Of a stretch of 64,000 nt of DNA, positions 36,532 to 45,136 are shown one piece after another; positions within the stretch are counted from its first letter, which is position 1; each line of letters starts with the position of its first letter. This DNA comes from UBA4582 sp965657335. Its GTDB lineage: Bacteria; Pseudomonadota; Gammaproteobacteria; Pseudomonadales; Azotimanducaceae. The translations under genes and the position numbers were made by a program. The stretch is from assembly GCA_965657335.1 (NCBI GenBank), contig CBFHOH010000003.1, positions 62,001-126,000 on the forward strand, in the 5' to 3' direction. The notes below the pieces were generated by a model. That model searched no databases, was not told the DNA's origin, and saw only the letters and a list, made by a program, of their open reading frames with translations.

Positions 36532-37404
36532 ATGAAAATTGGACTGTTTGCTACGTTTATGTCCCCGGTCGCCACGCCACAGATGATTGCGCGTTTTGCC
36601 AGAGATGCTGAATCAATCGGTGTCGAATCACTTTGGTTAGGTGAGCACGTTGTATTGTTTGACGAAATGGAATTTCCCTACCCTGGCAGTAAAGACGGCA
36701 AAATACCGGTTCCAACGGGCGGCGGCATGCTCGACACCGTTGCCAGCATCGGATACATGGCGAGTCAAACGGAGAAATTGAGATTTGGCACGGGGATCAC
36801 ACTCGTGCCCCAACGGAACCCGATCTATACAGCAAAAGAGTTTTCAACCCTCGACTGGTTAACCCACGGTAGAATTGATTTTGGTGTCGGTGTCGGTTGG
36901 TGCAAAGAGGAAGTTATCGCCTGCGGATATAGCTGGGAAGACCGTGGCGCACGCTGCGATGAGTTTCTGGAAGTGATCAAGAATCTTTGGACGCAGGAAA
37001 TAGCCTCATACGAAGGCGAGCATATCTCGTTGCCACCCTGCCGTCTTGACCCCAAGCCCATTCAGAGCCCTCACATTCCGATGCTCATTGGCGGCCACAG
37101 CGTGCCCGGACTAAGAAGAGCGGCCAGGTTTGGCAGTGGCTGGTACGGTTTCAATTTGTCACCCTCCGCGACCGCGGTGATGTTAGACAGACTCGACGCC
37201 GAACTAGAAAAACAAAACAGATCAAGGGAAGATTTTGAAATCGTTATCACACCCTTGCCAAACGCGTCCCCGGCAACGATCGATGAATACCGCGTCCTAG
37301 GCGTAGACCGGCTCGTGTTGCATCTTGGCAATCAGAAACCCGAACGTGTCGAACAACGTTTGAGTGAAACGGCATTATTTATCGAACAGGCAGCGCAAGC
37401 TTAA
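36532..37404 (+). CDS. LLM-class oxidoreductase, F420-type (TIGR03619-like)
   Basis: 290 residues. The sequence IGVESLWLGEHVV, FGTGITLVPQRNPIYTAKEFSTLDWLT and FGVGVGWCKEEV match the LLM group that in actinobacteria is F420-dependent (Rv2161c-like, from memory). It may hydride-transfer to or oxygenate an intermediate of the surrounding pathway. It is divergent from the composite CoA-transferase and convergent with the MFS gene at 37423. Confidence 0.85.
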   Translation: MKIGLFATFMSPVATPQMIARFARDAESIGVESLWLGEHVVLFDEMEFPYPGSKDGKIPVPTGGGMLDTVASIGYMASQTEKLRFGTGITLVPQRNPIYTAKEFSTLDWLTHGRIDFGVGVGWCKEEVIACGYSWEDRGARCDEFLEVIKNLWTQEIASYEGEHISLPPCRLDPKPIQSPHIPMLIGGHSVPGLRRAARFGSGWYGFNLSPSATAVMLDRLDAELEKQNRSREDFEIVITPLPNASPATIDEYRVLGVDRLVLHLGNQKPERVEQRLSETALFIEQAAQA

Positions 37405-37422
37405 AATTATAAACCGACCGGA

Positions 37423-38673
37423 CTAAGCTCGATTTGGCAGCTTGATGACCAAGGTGACGAGTCCTGCGAGCAAGAAAGCCATCGCCCAAATTTGGAAAAT
37501 AGTCTGGTAACCGTAATTGTCCGCAACGTAGCCCGCTATGACGGTCCAAAACGTGGCCGGCGCAAGAAAAAAGGCAAGCAACCCATTAACTCTTGAAAAC
37601 TTATCTACGCCGAACAGTCGGGACAACACAACGGACCTCACGGGAATCATCGCGCCAAAAGCCATACCAAAGAGTCCGGAAGCCAGCAGCAAAGGTGGAT
37701 AACTAACAGCAACAATAAGGATCAATTGCGATAAAAGATAGGAAACTACGGCCAGCATCACTGTGACCTTGGCGTCAAAGTGATCCATTAGCCAACCAAA
37801 AATTATTTTACCCATGATCGCAAAGCCACCGGCTACACCTAGCGCGTATGACGCATCATACAAAGTGAATCCAAGGTCCATCGTCAGATAACTGGGTAAG
37901 TGTGTAATCATCGCGCTATAAACGCCATTCATCATGCCGAATGTCAGTACCACACTCCAAAACTCTTTCGAGGTCAGAAACTCCTTGTAAACCTGAATGT
38001 TCGTTTGAGGGACGCGTGCATCGACCGCTTCCGACGCCGATTTATCACCATCTGGGTATTGCCCGATCATCGCCGGGGTCTGCTTTACTAGCATTATTGT
38101 CGCCGGCACGATAACTAAGGATATTGCCAAGGCATACAAACTGTATGTGTTTCGCCAACCGAAACTTTCAGCTAGAAATGTCGCGACCGTTGGCATCATG
38201 ATGCCAGCGACAGAAATCCCCATAATCGCAAAGCCAATTGCGACCCCTCGATTTCTGGCAAACCAGTTCACCATCAATTTGGTTTGCACGAGGGGGCCAA
38301 GCGTACCCCACGCAACGCCCTGGAAACAGATAAGCACCGTTGCAAAAGCCAAGTAACTGTCAACCCACTGCAGTAAGAGATATCCCGCCGCCATCCAGCA
38401 AGCGCCAACAGTCGACACCAGCTTGATAGGAAAGCGATCTATGAGAAAACCGATGACAGGCGCTAAACAGCTACCGGTAAACAAGGTCAGCGTGATCACC
38501 AGAGATATCTCTGTTCTTCCGACGCCAAACTCTTCCATCCACATCGGAAAAAAAATGCCCCTCGAATGCAGAAAGAAACTTGAAGCCAGAAATCCAATCA
38601 GAAAAGAATAGCCGATTAAAATATAGCCATAAAAAATTGGCTTGTGTTTATCCGTGTCGATTACATCTGACAT
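37423..38673 (-). CDS. MFS transporter (monocarboxylate/OFA-like)
   Basis: 416 residues, 12 probable transmembrane helices. After the second helix the loop FPIKLVSTVGACW carries little charge, as in the oxalate:formate/monocarboxylate group. GVAIGFAIMGISVAGIMMPTVATFL matches helices 4-5 of that group. It probably carries an organic acid across the inner membrane. The gene is convergent with the LLM oxidoreductase (18-nt gap) and followed on its upstream side by an esterase gene. Confidence 0.8.
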   Translation of the reverse strand: MSDVIDTDKHKPIFYGYILIGYSFLIGFLASSFFLHSRGIFFPMWMEEFGVGRTEISLVITLTLFTGSCLAPVIGFLIDRFPIKLVSTVGACWMAAGYLLLQWVDSYLAFATVLICFQGVAWGTLGPLVQTKLMVNWFARNRGVAIGFAIMGISVAGIMMPTVATFLAESFGWRNTYSLYALAISLVIVPATIMLVKQTPAMIGQYPDGDKSASEAVDARVPQTNIQVYKEFLTSKEFWSVVLTFGMMNGVYSAMITHLPSYLTMDLGFTLYDASYALGVAGGFAIMGKIIFGWLMDHFDAKVTVMLAVVSYLLSQLILIVAVSYPPLLLASGLFGMAFGAMIPVRSVVLSRLFGVDKFSRVNGLLAFFLAPATFWTVIAGYVADNYGYQTIFQIWAMAFLLAGLVTLVIKLPNRA

Positions 38674-38727
38674 ATTTTAATTATGATTCGTCGGCGAACC
38701 ATGAGGATACCATAGTCGCTGAATCTA

Positions 38728-38758
38728 GCCGGGCGAAGTCTTCACAGACCTCGCCGGC
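38728..38758 (-). other. Strong hairpin downstream of the esterase gene
   Basis: GCCGGGCGA...TCGCCGGC with a second inner pairing GTCT/AGAC makes a stable stem, 24 nt beyond the esterase stop. There is no T-run on either strand, so it is not a typical Rho-independent terminator. It may protect the transcript end or act with Rho. Confidence 0.45.
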
Positions 38759-38781
38759 AAAACTGACGTTTCACTTGCTAC

Positions 38782-39705
38782 TCAAACAAATGCATCGCTG
38801 AGTGCTGACATAAAGCTGGCATTTAACCTTTGACTGACCTTTGCTGATGGTACAAACGATTCAGCCGCATGATAAACACCTGGAAAGACAGCCAACTCGA
38901 CATCAACGTCGGCGGCATCAAGTCGTCGTGCATACTCGATGTCCTCGTCACAGAACAAATCCGCCGCGCCAACGCAAATGTATGCCGGCGGTAAGCCTGA
39001 CAAATCTTTGGCGCGTGCGGCAGCAGCATAAGGACTCGCATCTACTCCCGGTGTACCATCCAGATACATTTCCCAAGCGTTAAACGAGGTCTGCTGCTTC
39101 CACACTGGGTGATTTTCATATTGTCCCGAGGCCGTGTCGTGCAAATTATCCAGCATGGGATAAAGCAGCAGCTGTAATTTCAATGGATAGTTCGCTTTGT
39201 CACGATTCATCAGTGCAACCCCAGCAGCCATACCCGCGCCTGCGCTTGCACCACCGATGACGATACGCTCACGGTCTATGCCCAGCGCCGCTGCTTGATT
39301 GTGCATCCACTCAAGTGCTGCATAGCAATCGTTTGGCCCCGCCGGGAACGGCGCCTCTGGAGCCAACCTGTAATCTACCGAAACAACCGTGCAATCACAG
39401 ATATCCGCAATCACCCGCGCGCGCTCGTCTTCCGCATTTCCAAGAATATATCCGCCGCCGTGCACCCAGAGTAGTGCCGGCTGATTGTCTACACTCGTCT
39501 TACGATAGATAAAAACCTTGAGTTCGCCATCCTTTGTGCTGATCACCTGTTCTTCTTCGTACACTGAGACTGCCGAGGGTACCGTAGGTCGCTCTGCGAG
39601 CAGCGCTCTCATTTTGACAATGTTATCTCTATTCAGGTCAAGCGCAGGAAAATCCTCCAGCGCAGGTAGTAGTTGACGATCAATTCTTTTGTAGTCAAGT
39701 AACAC
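38782..39705 (-). CDS. Alpha/beta hydrolase, HSL-type esterase
   Basis: 307 residues. The oxyanion-hole motif HGGGYILG and the nucleophile GGASAGAG place it in the hormone-sensitive-lipase esterase family. The catalytic Asp lies near YICVGAADLFCDEDIEYA and the His is in FPGVYHAAESF. It hydrolyses esters of short acids. The nucleophile motif has Ala where most have Asp (GDSAG). It is probably cytoplasmic because there is no signal peptide. The context suggests ester processing for the surrounding pathway. Confidence 0.88.
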   Translation of the reverse strand: MLLDYKRIDRQLLPALEDFPALDLNRDNIVKMRALLAERPTVPSAVSVYEEEQVISTKDGELKVFIYRKTSVDNQPALLWVHGGGYILGNAEDERARVIADICDCTVVSVDYRLAPEAPFPAGPNDCYAALEWMHNQAAALGIDRERIVIGGASAGAGMAAGVALMNRDKANYPLKLQLLLYPMLDNLHDTASGQYENHPVWKQQTSFNAWEMYLDGTPGVDASPYAAAARAKDLSGLPPAYICVGAADLFCDEDIEYARRLDAADVDVELAVFPGVYHAAESFVPSAKVSQRLNASFMSALSDAFV

Positions 39706-39842
39706 GATGTAAATTCCCTATGCTTTGATGAGTTAAATATGTGATCCACATACGTACACATTGTGCGGCAAGTGTTGCGGCCATTACCAGTGCTCAAGTG
39801 AGCGGATTCTGATAGGCTCTTTTCTTTTTTACGAGAACATCA

Positions 39843-40607
39843 ATGGGCAGATTAGATAACAAGGTAGCAATTATCACTGGAGGTTGTGGAGGCATTGGTC
39901 AGGCCGCTGCGACGAAGTTTGTATCAGAAGGTGCCAGAGTAATGCTGGTTGACCTTGACAAATCTGGTCTTGAGGAAGTGACGTCAAAACTCGGCAAAAA
40001 TAACGCGAGTTATTGTGTCGCGGACGTTACTCAGAATGCCGATACCGAGCAATATATCGCAGCCACCGTTGAACAGTTTGGCCGCGTCGATATTTATCTG
40101 GCTAACGCAGGTATCGAAGGAGAGGTATCCTCAATTGTCGATTACGACGAACAGGTTTTTGACCGTGTGATGGCCGTCAATGTCAAAGGTGTGTGGCTTG
40201 GCATTAAGCACCTTTTTCCAATCATGGCAGACAGCGGCGGCGGCAGCATTGTTATTACATCGTCAACCCAGGGCGTTCGAGGCTCTGCTAGTCTATCGGC
40301 ATACAATACAAGCAAGCACGCAGTGATTGGTTTAATGCGCTCAACCGCACTCGAGGGCGCCAACAACAATATCCGGGTAAATACTGTCAACCCTAGTCCG
40401 GTTGAAACTCGAATGATGAGAAGCCTGGAGGCAGGTTTCAACCCAACAGATACTGATGGTACACACGATCGGATCGCTGCATCGATTCCGCTTCAGCGTT
40501 ACGCTGAACCCGAGGATATTGCTAACATCATGCTATTTCTTGCTTCAGACGAAAGTGCCTACATGACTGGCGGCGTTTACATGGCTGACGGCGGCACGAC
40601 TGCGTAG
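39843..40607 (+). CDS. Short-chain dehydrogenase/reductase (SDR)
   Basis: 254 residues, classical SDR: TGGCGGIGQA cofactor motif at residues 13-22, LANAGIEGE, catalytic Ser in VITSSTQG and YNTSK. VNTVNPSPVETRM and the C-terminal YMTGGVYMADGGTTA are the usual elements of hydroxyacyl or alcohol dehydrogenases. It is divergent from the esterase gene and is the last gene of the catabolic cluster, next to tRNA-His. The substrate is unknown. Confidence 0.88.
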   Translation: MGRLDNKVAIITGGCGGIGQAAATKFVSEGARVMLVDLDKSGLEEVTSKLGKNNASYCVADVTQNADTEQYIAATVEQFGRVDIYLANAGIEGEVSSIVDYDEQVFDRVMAVNVKGVWLGIKHLFPIMADSGGGSIVITSSTQGVRGSASLSAYNTSKHAVIGLMRSTALEGANNNIRVNTVNPSPVETRMMRSLEAGFNPTDTDGTHDRIAASIPLQRYAEPEDIANIMLFLASDESAYMTGGVYMADGGTTA

Positions 40608-40724
40608 CAGCTACGGATTCAATCTACCCTTCTATCTAAACTGCCTTTCGACGAGCCACGTCACAGAATTGCATTAATGTTTAGTTTGAGCGCGCGGCCC
40701 ACAAATAGGCGGCCTGAGGGAAAT

Positions 40725-40800
40725 GGGGTGGACGAGCGGGCTTGAACCGCCGACCGCCGGAATCACAATCCGGAGCTCTACCAACTGAGCTACGCCCACC
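40725..40800 (-). tRNA. tRNA-His (anticodon GTG)
   Basis: Minus strand, CCA encoded at 40727-40725. The acceptor stem GTGGGCG pairs with CGTCCAC; the extra G(-1) at 40800 faces discriminator C73, the hallmark of tRNA-His. The anticodon stem CCGGA/TCCGG closes loop TTGTGAT with anticodon GTG. Confidence 0.95.
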
Positions 40801-40872
40801 ATTTCGGGACTTTGGCATTAACTTGGCTGCAACAGTGTACACATCGACCACAGGTCTTAGCCAAGCGCGCGC

Positions 40873-40902
40873 ATTATAGTCAAGTACAGCACGCATTTTC
40901 AA
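40873..40902 (-). promoter_or_regulatory. Promoter for tRNA-His
   Basis: Minus-strand TTGAAA (40902-40897), 18-bp spacer and TATAAT (40878-40873), followed by a GCGCGCGC discriminator. It lies 73 nt before the mature tRNA 5' end. The GC-rich discriminator is typical of stable-RNA promoters. Confidence 0.75.
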
Positions 40903-41629
40903 TGGCTAAGACCAGTGTGCTTTGAGAAATGCTGTGCAGAGCGCATGAACATTGTGAATATCTCACCCCTCGCACCGATGAACGGAAAGCCAAAACCAAG
41001 CGTCTTCAAAAACCGATTAAGGCGCACAAGGGTCAACCCACCACTTCGGATACCTTCCCTGGCGCCAATAATTACAAGTGCGGGTGGTGTCAATTAAGTT
41101 CAGCGCTCTCTGTCAAACAAAATCATGACCCTCGCCAACCGCGTTACAAGGTCGCGATGGATCTCTACGCATCACGCGGCAAACGTAATCTCGATCGATC
41201 GTATCATTGTCTTAATGAAAATTAAGGACGGGGCCAATGCCACCTTGCGACTCTACGAGAAAGCGTACGACATTCTCAACTTTGTACTTCGAGATAAATC
41301 GATGTCTTCGGGTACCGGGCTGCTGAGCGATAAGCCTGCATCGTAAACAATTTAGCCCTCGGTCCGTTGCTTTCTCCAGCGACAAACCGCTTCGACAACC
41401 ATCATTTCACCCACTAGCTGTCTTCGAGCTACGCTTGTGAGCGTCTGTGCGAGCTGCTCAACTTAACATCGCTAGATGAATAGTATAAAATGTGCGCCGC
41501 AATTAAGCCGGATTTTAAGCTTATTTAAGCAAAATATTATCCCAGTGCGAAACATCGATGTACTTCATCGATAGCCTCCTGAAGCGATCCTAAGCCGAGA
41601 GAGTAACCAACAATAAACGAGAGGATTGA
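40903..41629. other. Gene-poor stretch between tRNA-His and acnB
   Basis: About 730 nt with only short overlapping frames on both strands (up to about 98 codons), none with a recognisable domain or convincing ribosome-binding site. It may hold decayed gene remains. Near its acnB end is a possible promoter, TTAACA (41463-41468) with TATAAA (41484-41489), 15-bp spacing, and a hairpin at 41554-41572. Confidence 0.45.
41554..41572 (+). promoter_or_regulatory. Hairpin in acnB leader
   Basis: ATCGATG (41554-41560), loop TACTT, CATCGAT (41566-41572): a perfect 7-bp stem with five-base loop, 58 nt before the acnB ATG. There is no T-run, so it is not a terminator. It could influence mRNA stability or protein binding. 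Confidence 0.4.
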
Positions 41630-44440
41630 ATGAGCTTATATTCACAATATATGGATGAAATCGCGACCCGCAAGAACGACCTGGGTTTGAGTCCAAAGCC
41701 GATTGATGATGCCGAGCTATTATCGGAAATTATTGCCCAAATAAAAGATTCTGGTAATGAGCATCGCGAGGACTCTTTGCAGTTCTTCATCTACAACACC
41801 CTGCCAGGCACAACGAGTGCTGCTGACGTAAAAGCTCAATTTCTGAAAGAGATTATTCTGGGTAAAGAGACCGTTGCGGAGATTTCGACAGCGTTTGCTT
41901 TCGAGTTATTGTCACACATGAAAGGTGGACCCTCTGTTGCTGTCCTTCTGGATCTTGCACTATCCAATGATGACGACACAGCAAAACCCGCTGCCGAAGT
42001 TCTGAAAACACAAGTATTCCTCTACGAAGCAGATACTCACCGCCTTGAGGCTGCGCTAAGCGACGGTAACGCTATTGCTAAAGATATACTGGAAAGTTAC
42101 GCGCGTGCCGACTTCTTCACCAAACTGCCGGAAATCGACGAGAAAATTGACGTTGTCACATACATTGCGGGCGAAGGTGATATTTCTACTGATCTTCTCT
42201 CTCCCGGCAATCAGGCACACTCTCGCTCAGACCGTGAACTGCACGGCCAGTGCATGATGACGCCTGAGGCTCAACAAGAGATTGTCGATTTACAAAAACA
42301 GCACCCGGGTGCAAAAGTGATGCTTATTGCCGAGAAAGGCACCATGGGGGTTGGCTCATCACGCATGTCAGGTGTCAACAACGTCGCATTATGGGCCGGT
42401 AAACAAGCGAGCCCGTACGTACCTTTTGTGAACTTCGCTCCCGTTGTTGCTGGCACTAACGGTATTTCTCCAATATTTCTCACAACCGTTGGCGTGACCG
42501 GTGGTATTGGTCTAGACCTCAAAAACTGGGTGAAGGCAACAGACGCGGAAGGAAACACGGTACTTGATGAAAATGGCGACCCCGTCTTGGAGGAAGCTTA
42601 CTCTGTTGCCACTGGTACTGTTCTGACAATAGATACAAAAGAGAAAAAACTTTACAACGGCGACCAAGCACTCGTTGACGTATCGTCTGCATTTACGCCT
42701 CAAAAAGTCGAATTTATGAAAGCGGGAAGTTCATACGCAATCGTGTTCGGTAAAAAACTACAGACGATCGCTGCGGACGTCTTGGGTGTTAAAGCACCTC
42801 AAGTGTTTGCGCCTTCGAAAGAAATCTCCAACGAAGATCAGGGGCTTACAGCCGTCGAGAAAATCTTTAATAAAAATGCCGTAGGGGTTGCCTCTGACAC
42901 GCCTCTACATGCCGGTTCTGACGTGCGTGTGCGCGTCAACATCGTTGGCTCGCAAGATACAACTGGCCTGATGACCTCTCAAGAACTTGAATCGATGGCT
43001 GCTACCGTTATATCTCCAACTGTTGACGGTGCCTACCAATCAGGCTGTCATACGGCCTCTGTTTGGGATAGTAAAGCGCAAACCAACATTCCCCGGCTGA
43101 TGTCATTTATGAACAGATTTGGGCTGATTACCGCGCGAGATCCGAAGGGCGTCTACCACGCAATGACCGATGTTATTCACAAGGTTCTGAACGACATTAC
43201 AGTAGATGACTGGGCGATCATTATCGGCGGTGATTCCCACACTCGTATGTCCAAGGGTGTCGCCTTCGGAGCAGACTCAGGCACGGTTGCGGTTGCACTC
43301 GCGACGGGCGAGTCTGCGATGCCGATACCCGAGTCTGTTAAAGTCACTTTTAAAGGCAACATGAAGTCTTACATGGACTTCCGGGATGTAGTGCATGCAA
43401 CGCAAGCACAGATGCTGAAACAATTTGGTGGCGAGAACGTTTTTCAGGGCCGAATCATAGAGGTACAAATCGGCACGCTGATGGCGGACCAAGCCTTCAC
43501 GTTCACCGACTGGACAGCTGAGATGAAAGCAAAAGCGTCCATCTGTATCTCGAACGATGAAACCCTGATCAAGTCTCTGGAATTAGCCAAAAGTAGAATC
43601 CAGATCATGATCAACAAAGGTATGGACAACCAGGCAGATATGCTCCAAGGCCTGATTGACCTCGCTGATAAGCGTATAGCCGAGATTCAATCAGGAGAGA
43701 ATCCAGCACTCGCGCCGGACAATAACGCGAAATACTATGCTGAGGTAATTGTTGATCTGGACGAAATTGATGAGCCAATGATCGCAGACCCAGATGTGAA
43801 CAATGAAGATGTGTCTAAGCGTTACACGCACGACACCATTCGCCCAACTTCATACTATGGTGATGACAAAAAAGTTGATCTTGGTTTCGTAGGCTCGTGC
43901 ATGGTTCACAAAGGCGATATGCAAATCATTGCGCAAATGCTCCGTAACCTTGAATCTCAAGGTGAGGTTAATTTCAAAGCACCGCTGGTTATCGCGCCAC
44001 CCACCTACAATATCGTCGATGAGCTAAAAGCCGAGGGTGACTGGGAAATACTACGAAAGTACGCTGGTTTTGAATTTGATGACACGGCACCGAAGGGCAA
44101 GGCTCGCACCGAGTACGACAACATTATGTACCTTGAACGCCCCGGCTGTAATCTGTGCATGGGTAATCAGGAAAAGGCAGCTAAAGGCGACACAGTACTC
44201 GCAACCTCTACCCGCCTGTTTCAGGGTCGCGTGGTTGAGGATACAGACGAGAAGAAAGGTGAGTCATTATTAGCCTCTACACCGATGGTTGTTCTGGCGA
44301 CAGTGCTTGGTCGAATTCCGACTCTCGAGGAGTACAAAGCTGCCGTTAAGGGTATCGATCTGACAGACTTTGCACCACCCTCTGATGATCTCAGTGTTGA
44401 TCCTGCAGCAATTCAAGCAGTGAAAATTGTTGACGCCTAA
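41630..44440 (+). CDS. acnB: Aconitate hydratase B (long, Bacteroidetes-like type)
   Basis: 936 residues, longer than the about 865 of E. coli AcnB. It isomerises citrate to isocitrate in the TCA cycle, and AcnB enzymes also act on 2-methylisocitrate. The N-terminal HEAT-like domain is followed by the swivel domain (GEGDISTDLLSPGNQAHSRS, GTMGVGSSRMSG) and the catalytic domains (VGSQDTTGLMTSQEL, IGGDSHTRMSKGVAFGADSG). The [4Fe-4S] ligands are Cys757 (GSCMVHKGD), Cys840 and Cys843 (PGCNLCMGNQ). Compared from memory, the inserts and N-terminus (YTHDTIRP, DSLQFFIYNTLPGTTSAA) match Bacteroidetes AcnB, not the E. coli or Pseudomonas form. GAGAGGA precedes the ATG. It stands alone between tRNA genes. 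Confidence 0.93.
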   Translation: MSLYSQYMDEIATRKNDLGLSPKPIDDAELLSEIIAQIKDSGNEHREDSLQFFIYNTLPGTTSAADVKAQFLKEIILGKETVAEISTAFAFELLSHMKGGPSVAVLLDLALSNDDDTAKPAAEVLKTQVFLYEADTHRLEAALSDGNAIAKDILESYARADFFTKLPEIDEKIDVVTYIAGEGDISTDLLSPGNQAHSRSDRELHGQCMMTPEAQQEIVDLQKQHPGAKVMLIAEKGTMGVGSSRMSGVNNVALWAGKQASPYVPFVNFAPVVAGTNGISPIFLTTVGVTGGIGLDLKNWVKATDAEGNTVLDENGDPVLEEAYSVATGTVLTIDTKEKKLYNGDQALVDVSSAFTPQKVEFMKAGSSYAIVFGKKLQTIAADVLGVKAPQVFAPSKEISNEDQGLTAVEKIFNKNAVGVASDTPLHAGSDVRVRVNIVGSQDTTGLMTSQELESMAATVISPTVDGAYQSGCHTASVWDSKAQTNIPRLMSFMNRFGLITARDPKGVYHAMTDVIHKVLNDITVDDWAIIIGGDSHTRMSKGVAFGADSGTVAVALATGESAMPIPESVKVTFKGNMKSYMDFRDVVHATQAQMLKQFGGENVFQGRIIEVQIGTLMADQAFTFTDWTAEMKAKASICISNDETLIKSLELAKSRIQIMINKGMDNQADMLQGLIDLADKRIAEIQSGENPALAPDNNAKYYAEVIVDLDEIDEPMIADPDVNNEDVSKRYTHDTIRPTSYYGDDKKVDLGFVGSCMVHKGDMQIIAQMLRNLESQGEVNFKAPLVIAPPTYNIVDELKAEGDWEILRKYAGFEFDDTAPKGKARTEYDNIMYLERPGCNLCMGNQEKAAKGDTVLATSTRLFQGRVVEDTDEKKGESLLASTPMVVLATVLGRIPTLEEYKAAVKGIDLTDFAPPSDDLSVDPAAIQAVKIVDA

Positions 44441-44510
44441 GCTACTCGTGGGTTGCGCGTGACTATTTCACGACGAGCGTGAACTAATTTACCTAAATTT
44501 ATCCATTCAA

Positions 44511-44544
44511 GCGCCTCACATCTCTTCTGATGTGGGGCGTTTTT
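44511..44544 (+). terminator. Rho-independent terminator after acnB
   Basis: CGCCTCACATC (44512-44522) pairs with GATGTGGGGCG (44529-44539) with one G-U pair, followed by five T at 44540-44544. It lies about 70 nt after the acnB stop and gives a monocistronic acnB. Confidence 0.88.
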
Positions 44545-44701
44545 ATCGTGCGTCAGTAAAAAAGGCTAGTAGACTACTTTGATGGTGCTGGCGGCTTTCT
44601 TGTTCAACGCTGATGCCGGTCTCCCCTCGAACGAATATCTGGACAAACCACTAGTGACGACGATACGGTTAGACAGGCTTTTACGAACTTAGGGGGGATA
44701 T

Positions 44702-44778
44702 TGGTACGCCCGAGAGGAATCGAACCTCTAACCCTCGGCTTAGAAGGCCGATGCTCTATCCGATTGAGCTACGGGCGC
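44702..44778 (-). tRNA. tRNA-Arg (anticodon TCT)
   Basis: Minus strand, CCA encoded. The acceptor stem GCGCCCG pairs with CGGGCGT, with a G-U pair at 1-72. The anticodon stem TCGGC/GCCGA closes CTTCTAA with anticodon TCT, reading AGA/AGG. It is the second gene of a two-tRNA unit with tRNA-Pro. Confidence 0.94.
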
Positions 44779-44830
44779 ATGAAAACAGTGATACCTAGTG
44801 CCAGAAAGATATTCGTCTAAATCGAAAAAG

Positions 44831-44907
44831 TGGTCGGGGTAGAGAGATTCGAACTCCCGACATCCTGCTCCCAAAGCAGGCGCGCTACCAGACTGCGCTA
44901 TACCCCG
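44831..44907 (-). tRNA. tRNA-Pro (anticodon TGG)
   Basis: Minus strand, CCA encoded. The acceptor stem CGGGGTA pairs with TACCCCG. The anticodon stem CCTGC/GCAGG closes TTTGGGA with anticodon TGG. It is the first gene of a tRNA-Pro / tRNA-Arg transcription unit; the spacer to tRNA-Arg is 52 nt. Confidence 0.95.
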
Positions 44908-44970
44908 AATGTCTTTCTGTGATTGCGCGACCAAGAAAGATAACACCCTTCATTGATACGCGAAGCGCGC

Positions 44971-45000
44971 ATTCTACTTAACCTTTGGCGGATTCGTCAA
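44971..45000 (-). promoter_or_regulatory. Promoter for the tRNA-Pro/tRNA-Arg unit
   Basis: Minus-strand TTGACG (45000-44995), 18-bp spacer, TAGAAT (44976-44971), then GCGCGC discriminator. It is the same layout as the tRNA-His and tRNA-Leu promoters in this window. Confidence 0.75.
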
Positions 45001-45136
45001 ACGACAAAGACATTTTTATCGAAATTCGGGCAAGATAGTTCCAAACACATTTTATTCTTGAACAATGCAGCAATAAAAACATTAAAATTAGTTCAATGAT
45101 TCGCGCTAAATACACAATCTCGGACAAGTTAAAACC

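Noticed and set aside
40929..41346. Overlapping short frames as a possible transposase or small protein
   Set aside because: No recognisable motif, no terminal repeats and poor ribosome-binding sites. Described as gene-poor sequence instead.
40725..44907. acnB region as a tRNA-integrated genomic island
   Set aside because: No integrase and no duplicated tRNA 3' end were found. The tRNA-His 3' end points away from acnB, opposite to what integration there would give.
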